A stretch of DNA of 7,878 nt from an uncultured Verrucomicrobiota bacterium. Its GTDB lineage: Bacteria > Verrucomicrobiota > Kiritimatiellia > CAIQIC01 > Lenti-01. Positions 5,337-7,878 of this stretch are shown one piece after another (within the stretch, counting starts at the first letter, position 1; the number at the start of each line of letters is the position of its first letter). The notes beneath the pieces are model-generated. The model was not told the DNA's origin. It was given only the letters and a program-made list of their open reading frames with translations, and did not search any database. The translations under genes were made by a program, and so were the position numbers. The DNA lies in the NCBI GenBank assembly GCA_938003985.1, contig CALKWZ010000037.1, positions 1-7,878 on the forward strand. The letters are read 5' to 3'.

Positions 5337-7144
5337 ATCGCCCACTCTGTGCGGAGAGATGGCTGAGTGGCCGAAAGCAACGGTTTGCTAAACCGTCGTA
5401 CTGGTAATAACCGGTACCGAGGGTTCGAATCCCTCTCTCTCCGCCATTTTCTTATTCCGCCATTTTCCACGACATCAGCCCAAACGGGCGGGTATTGGAT
5501 ATGCAACACGGGATCGGATTTCGACCCCTGCGAGCGAAAGATTTTTGCGGCGGGGGCTACGGCGCTCAAATCCTGCGGCAGGATCGGGAGGAACGGGGCC
5601 TCGGGATCGGCGACGAACGAAAACGATCCATTTTGGGGGGGATTTTCGGGATTCGGGCAGGCCGAGCGTGCGGCAGAGCCGCCGAGAGGCCCGAGGATCG
5701 AATCGCCCGCCCCCCCTTCCGAACCGCCCACGGCTTTGCGGCCCGCCTGCGGCGCTCCACTTCCCGACCCCAGTACTCGGCTGGAAAATATCAGTTTTGA
5801 ACCGACCTTTTTGTGCCAATTCCGCAATTCGTCCAGATTCTCCGTCTGCGCGTCGTACTTCGCTTGTCGCGACGCGGTTATGAAGTCCACCAAAGTTTTG
5901 AACCGACCGCCCACTTGTTCCCCATAATGGGCGATGGAATCGGCCAGCGCCGATTTCTCCAAGGTCAATTTTTCCTTCATCGCGGTGAAATCGCCCCGCT
6001 CGATGTCGCCGTCGATGAACGCCTCTAGCAACCGATCCAGCCGGGCGGAAATCCGTGCGAGGTCCGATTTCTGACGCTCCACCAAGCCAGCTTGCGCCGC
6101 CTGATCCGCCAAAATCCAGCGATCCACCTCCGCCAGCATCAAGGCCGCTGCCTCGTCGGAAATCGAAACCCGCCGGATGCTCGCCCGTAGCAACTGCGTC
6201 AGCGCCTCCTCGCGGATCGTCTTCAAATCGCAGGGACCGCGCCGCTTTCCGCAGCGATAGTACGGGTGCCCGCCCTGGACATCGGAAGTGATCGCGCATC
6301 CGCACTCGTGGCAAACGATCAACCCACGGAACGGAAAACGGCTATGCTTCACATAGCGGCCCCGGCCATTCCGTTTCAGTCCCTTCTGGACCCGCTCGAA
6401 TAAATCGCGCGGAATCAACGGCGGATGCTTGCCCTCGTAGATTTCCCCGCTGAACCGGAAAAGGCCGATGTAAAAGGGATTCGTGAGAATGTCGCGAACC
6501 TTGCTCGCCGCCATCGGCTTGTTGCGCACCCCGAGGAAACCCCAACCCGTAACCGTCTTGGCAAGGCTCGCGTAGGTGTAGGCCCCAGTCGCATAGGCCT
6601 CGAACATCTTGCGGATGAACAAGGCCCGCGCCTCGTCGATCACGATGGCCCGCGTTTGCTTGTCGTTGCGGTATCCCGGCGGCGGCATGTTCGGATAGAT
6701 GCCCTCGCGCAGTTTTTTGCGGAGCCCGCGCCGGATGTTCTCGGAAAGGTTGTCCACATAGTATTTCGACTGCCCGAAGGCGATGCTCAGCATGAACTTG
6801 CCTTGGGGCGTGTTCTCGAACCAAAAGGTGGGGAACTTCAAGGCGGATACCTTGCCCGTGTCGAGGGCGTAGACGATCCGCTCGCCGTCGACCGAGTTGC
6901 GCGCCAAGCGGTCGGGATGCCAGGCCATAATCCCTTGCGCCTCGCCGCGCTCCATCGCCGCCAGCATCTCGTTGAAGACAGGCCGCCCCGGTTCCTTCGC
7001 TGTCTGCGCCTCGACATATTCGCGGACGACTTGAAGCCCTTCCTTCTTCGCCAGCATCCGCAGTTCGTCTAGTTGCGCTTGAATCGAGAGGATCTGCCGC
7101 TCCTCGTCGTCCGTGCTCTTCCGCGCGTAGATGAAATATTTCAT
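5330..7144 (-). CDS. Large serine recombinase (resolvase/invertase family), C-terminus formed by inverted repeat and tRNA antisense
   Basis: The frame gives 604 residues. The ATG at 7144 follows AAGGAGG (complement of 7153-7159) by 8 bases; further upstream codons are non-coding. The catalytic domain (about 1-150) opens KYFIYARKST with nucleophile Ser10 and includes the arginines of WHPDRLARNS (Arg79, Arg82). A recombinase domain (about 155-255) and a zinc ribbon follow (Cys278, Cys281, Cys298, Cys305). A likely coiled coil spans about 345-405. Recognisable family sequence ends near NLDELRNWHKKVGSKLIF (about residue 453). Codon 458 straddles the inner edge of the left inverted repeat. Residues 459-562 are encoded by the repeat, and about 42 more by the antisense of tRNA-Ser (RERDSNPRY, a known signature of ORFs reading backwards through a tRNA). 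The true C-terminus may have been replaced by the repeat. It should cut and rejoin DNA through a serine-DNA linkage, for integration, excision or inversion. Confidence 0.88.
   Translation of the reverse strand: MKYFIYARKSTDDEERQILSIQAQLDELRMLAKKEGLQVVREYVEAQTAKEPGRPVFNEMLAAMERGEAQGIMAWHPDRLARNSVDGERIVYALDTGKVSALKFPTFWFENTPQGKFMLSIAFGQSKYYVDNLSENIRRGLRKKLREGIYPNMPPPGYRNDKQTRAIVIDEARALFIRKMFEAYATGAYTYASLAKTVTGWGFLGVRNKPMAASKVRDILTNPFYIGLFRFSGEIYEGKHPPLIPRDLFERVQKGLKRNGRGRYVKHSRFPFRGLIVCHECGCAITSDVQGGHPYYRCGKRRGPCDLKTIREEALTQLLRASIRRVSISDEAAALMLAEVDRWILADQAAQAGLVERQKSDLARISARLDRLLEAFIDGDIERGDFTAMKEKLTLEKSALADSIAHYGEQVGGRFKTLVDFITASRQAKYDAQTENLDELRNWHKKVGSKLIFSSRVLGSGSGAPQAGRKAVGGSEGGAGDSILGPLGGSAARSACPNPENPPQNGSFSFVADPEAPFLPILPQDLSAVAPAAKIFRSQGSKSDPVLHIQYPPVWADVVENGGIRKWRRERDSNPRYRLLPVRRFSKPLLSATQPSLRTEWAIP
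5353..5446 (+). tRNA. tRNA-Ser, anticodon GCT, with encoded CCA
   Basis: All parts of a type II tRNA can be drawn. The acceptor is GGAGAGA (5353-5359) with TCTCTCC (5436-5442), followed by discriminator G5443 and CCA 5444-5446. The anticodon stem is ACGGT/ACCGT around the loop TTGCTAA, with anticodon GCT at 5387-5389. A long variable arm (GTAC...GGTAC) is present, as expected for serine. The T-arm is GAGGG-TTCGAAT-CCCTC (5419-5435). It decodes AGC and AGU. The recombinase frame on the other strand reads through the whole gene, and a mobile cassette lies 10 bp downstream of the CCA. Confidence 0.97.
5441..5467 (+). repeat. Direct repeat of the tRNA 3' tip, candidate attachment-site core
   Basis: CCGCCATTTTC occurs at 5441-5451, covering the last acceptor bases, discriminator and CCA of tRNA-Ser. 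It recurs at 5457-5467, where it forms the outer end of the left inverted repeat. A third copy in inverse orientation ends the right inverted repeat (7821-7831). A duplicated tRNA end beside a recombinase gene is the usual footprint of site-specific integration at a tRNA gene. That this 11-mer is the actual crossover site is inference. Confidence 0.5.
5457..5771 (+). repeat. Left arm of 315-bp perfect inverted repeat
   Basis: The arm begins CCGCCATTTTCC and ends TTCCCGACCCC. I compared it segment by segment with the reverse complement of 7517-7831 and found no difference, including both runs of seven identical bases. It contains a 15-bp palindrome, ATCCTGC-G-GCAGGAT (5570-5584). The recombinase frame passes through it for 105 codons, but the encoded residues (rich in Gly, Ala, Pro and Ser) resemble no domain. 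I see no independent gene in it. Confidence 0.95.
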
Positions 7145-7157
7145 GGCCCGCCCCTCC

Positions 7158-7214
7158 TTGGAATAGACATTGATAATGTGTAGATAAATATGCACCCTTT
7201 TGTTGTTCTTGCAA
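7158..7214. promoter_or_regulatory. Divergent promoter region with a 19-bp operator-like dyad
   Basis: This AT-rich stretch separates two divergent genes. TAGACATTGATAATGTGTA (7164-7182) is a palindrome with one mismatched pair and a perfect core ACATT-GAT-AATGT (7167-7179). On the plus strand TTGGAA (7158-7163), 17 bp, then TAGATA (7181-7186) is a candidate promoter for the regulator, with the dyad filling its spacer. On the minus strand TTGCAA (7209-7214), 18 bp, then TATTTA (7185-7190) is a candidate promoter for the recombinase, whose start point would fall in the dyad. Binding of the XRE protein here would repress both genes. The promoter hexamers are weak matches. Confidence 0.45.
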
Positions 7215-7447
7215 GCGTGAAAAGACAAATACCAAAAGAACGCCGATTGCTTGGCGCCGCCGTCCGGGTCCGCCGCCGCGCTTTGGGCCTGTCCCAGGAG
7301 GAATTCGCGGAAAAGGTCGATTGCCACCGGAATTTCGTCGGACGGATCGAGCGCGGGGAACAGAACCCAACCGTGGACACGCTGGTGCGGATCGCGCGGG
7401 CCTTGAAGTGCAAGGTGCGCGACATCATCATCGAAGCGGATTTATAG
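7190..7447 (+). CDS. Small XRE-family helix-turn-helix regulator
   Basis: The 85-residue frame is almost entirely a lambda-repressor-like DNA-binding domain: LGAAVRVRRRALGLSQEEFAEKV (helices 1-2), then HRNFVGRIERGEQNPTVDTLVRIARALK (recognition helix onward, about residues 46-73), ending VRDIIIEADL. There is no partner domain, so it should act as a dimeric repressor by DNA binding alone. No convincing ribosome-binding site precedes the ATG at 7190. The in-frame GTG at 7217 (VKRQIPKERRLLG) is an attractive alternative, since it gives a typical family N-terminus and leaves room for the proposed promoter. It lies wholly inside the unique core of the cassette and probably controls itself and the divergent recombinase through the shared dyad. 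Confidence 0.88.
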   Translation: MHPFVVLASVKRQIPKERRLLGAAVRVRRRALGLSQEEFAEKVDCHRNFVGRIERGEQNPTVDTLVRIARALKCKVRDIIIEADL

Positions 7448-7516
7448 GCTGCTTGTCCGCCCGCAAGTGGTGGCGTGGCGAGGTCACGAGCCGCCAGAAC
7501 CGCGCGGCGGGCTCCG

Positions 7517-7831
7517 GGGGTCGGGAAGTGGAGCGCCGCAGGCGGGCCGCAAAGCCGTGGGCGGTTCGGAAGGGGGGGCGGGCGATTCGATCCTCGGGCC
7601 TCTCGGCGGCTCTGCCGCACGCTCGGCCTGCCCGAATCCCGAAAATCCCCCCCAAAATGGATCGTTTTCGTTCGTCGCCGATCCCGAGGCCCCGTTCCTC
7701 CCGATCCTGCCGCAGGATTTGAGCGCCGTAGCCCCCGCCGCAAAAATCTTTCGCTCGCAGGGGTCGAAATCCGATCCCGTGTTGCATATCCAATACCCGC
7801 CCGTTTGGGCTGATGTCGTGGAAAATGGCGG
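7517..7831 (-). repeat. Right arm of 315-bp perfect inverted repeat
   Basis: This is identical in inverse orientation to 5457-5771. It follows the regulator gene after a 69-bp stretch (7448-7516) in which I see no gene. Plus-strand frames through it are open only because GC-rich DNA lacks stops; no start with a ribosome-binding site is visible. The 47 bases beyond it contain a GCGC-GAAA-GCGC hairpin (7847-7858) and a TAG at 7863-7865 in the frame the recombinase would use after inversion. Confidence 0.95.
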
Positions 7832-7878
7832 TGTCTTCTACAGATCGCGCGAAAGCGCCTGGTAGGTGACGAATAATT

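Larger units (their letters stand above)
5457..7831. mobile_element. Serine recombinase/XRE cassette bounded by perfect 315-bp inverted repeats
   Basis: Two perfect 315-bp inverted repeats enclose a unique core of 1,745 bp (5772-7516). The core encodes most of a large serine recombinase and a complete divergent XRE-type regulator, with no cargo gene. The cassette sits 10 bp downstream of the encoded CCA of tRNA-Ser(GCT). I see no short target-site duplication: the six bases outside each end (CTTATT and TGTCTT) do not match. Long identical inverted arms are unlike ordinary tRNA-targeted integrative elements and could support inversion of the core. The right boundary of any larger island lies beyond the window. 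Confidence 0.6.

Noticed and set aside
7145..7327. N-terminal extension of the recombinase to 7327
   Set aside because: AAGGAGG lies 8 bases before the ATG at 7144, and family proteins start at MKYFIYARKS. The extension runs through the divergent promoter and regulator gene.
5457..7831. Inverted repeats as a simple hairpin or fold-back assembly artefact
   Set aside because: A fold-back would keep the sequence mirrored beyond the repeat on at least one side. Here both inner and outer flanks differ, and both arms end at sharp matched points. A subtler assembly duplication cannot be excluded without reads.
5451..7837. Target-site duplication flanking the cassette, as for a DDE transposon
   Set aside because: The bases outside the arms (CTTATT and TGTCTT) do not match in direct orientation, and the encoded enzyme is a serine recombinase, not a DDE transposase.
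7467..7865. Plus-strand frame of 132 codons through the right arm
   Set aside because: It has no ribosome-binding site and repeats the same arm-encoded residues as the recombinase tail. It is open because of base composition.
7832..7878. Duplicate tRNA 3' fragment marking the far attachment site
   Set aside because: No match to the T-arm or acceptor of tRNA-Ser is visible in these 47 bases. Any such site would lie beyond the window.

Overview
The window is GC-rich, gene-dense bacterial DNA. Three things point to an uncultured member of the PVC group, perhaps Kiritimatiellota or Verrucomicrobiota: a secreted multi-module protein carrying an InlB-type repeat, a lipoprotein with no familiar family, and a recombinase of the MKYFIYARKST type. 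This placement is inference from protein style only, because no marker gene is present.

Positions 1-2008 hold an array of three 19-bp palindromes at an exact 31-bp period, a probable promoter, and one long secreted protein gene. Positions 2009-3678 hold a divergent pair: a minus-strand lipoprotein with a probable TIM-barrel-like body and a plus-strand thioredoxin-like protein (PRX_like1 type, CNHC motif). Positions 3692-5235 hold a two-gene minus-strand operon joined by a 4-base GTGA overlap. It encodes a GAF plus HD-GYP cyclic-di-GMP phosphodiesterase followed by a small zinc-ribbon protein whose C-terminal half repeats exactly every 10 residues.

Positions 5353-5446 are a complete tRNA-Ser(GCT) with encoded CCA and a clear promoter. 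Just downstream lies a compact accessory element (5457-7831) bounded by two perfect 315-bp inverted repeats. Its unique 1,745-bp core encodes a large serine recombinase (minus strand) and a divergent XRE-type repressor, with a 19-bp dyad in the shared promoter region. The recombinase reading frame does not stop in the core. It runs through the left inverted repeat and antisense through the whole tRNA-Ser gene, stopping only in the tRNA promoter.

The most interesting signal is this recombinase/repressor cassette between identical long inverted repeats beside a tRNA. If the core inverts, the same recombinase frame passes through the other repeat copy and ends at a different stop, giving 573 residues instead of 604. 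The geometry therefore predicts a phase-variable cassette that swaps its own recombinase's C-terminus and switches antisense reading of a tRNA gene on or off. The repeat identity and frame arithmetic are read directly from the sequence; inversion itself is a hypothesis.
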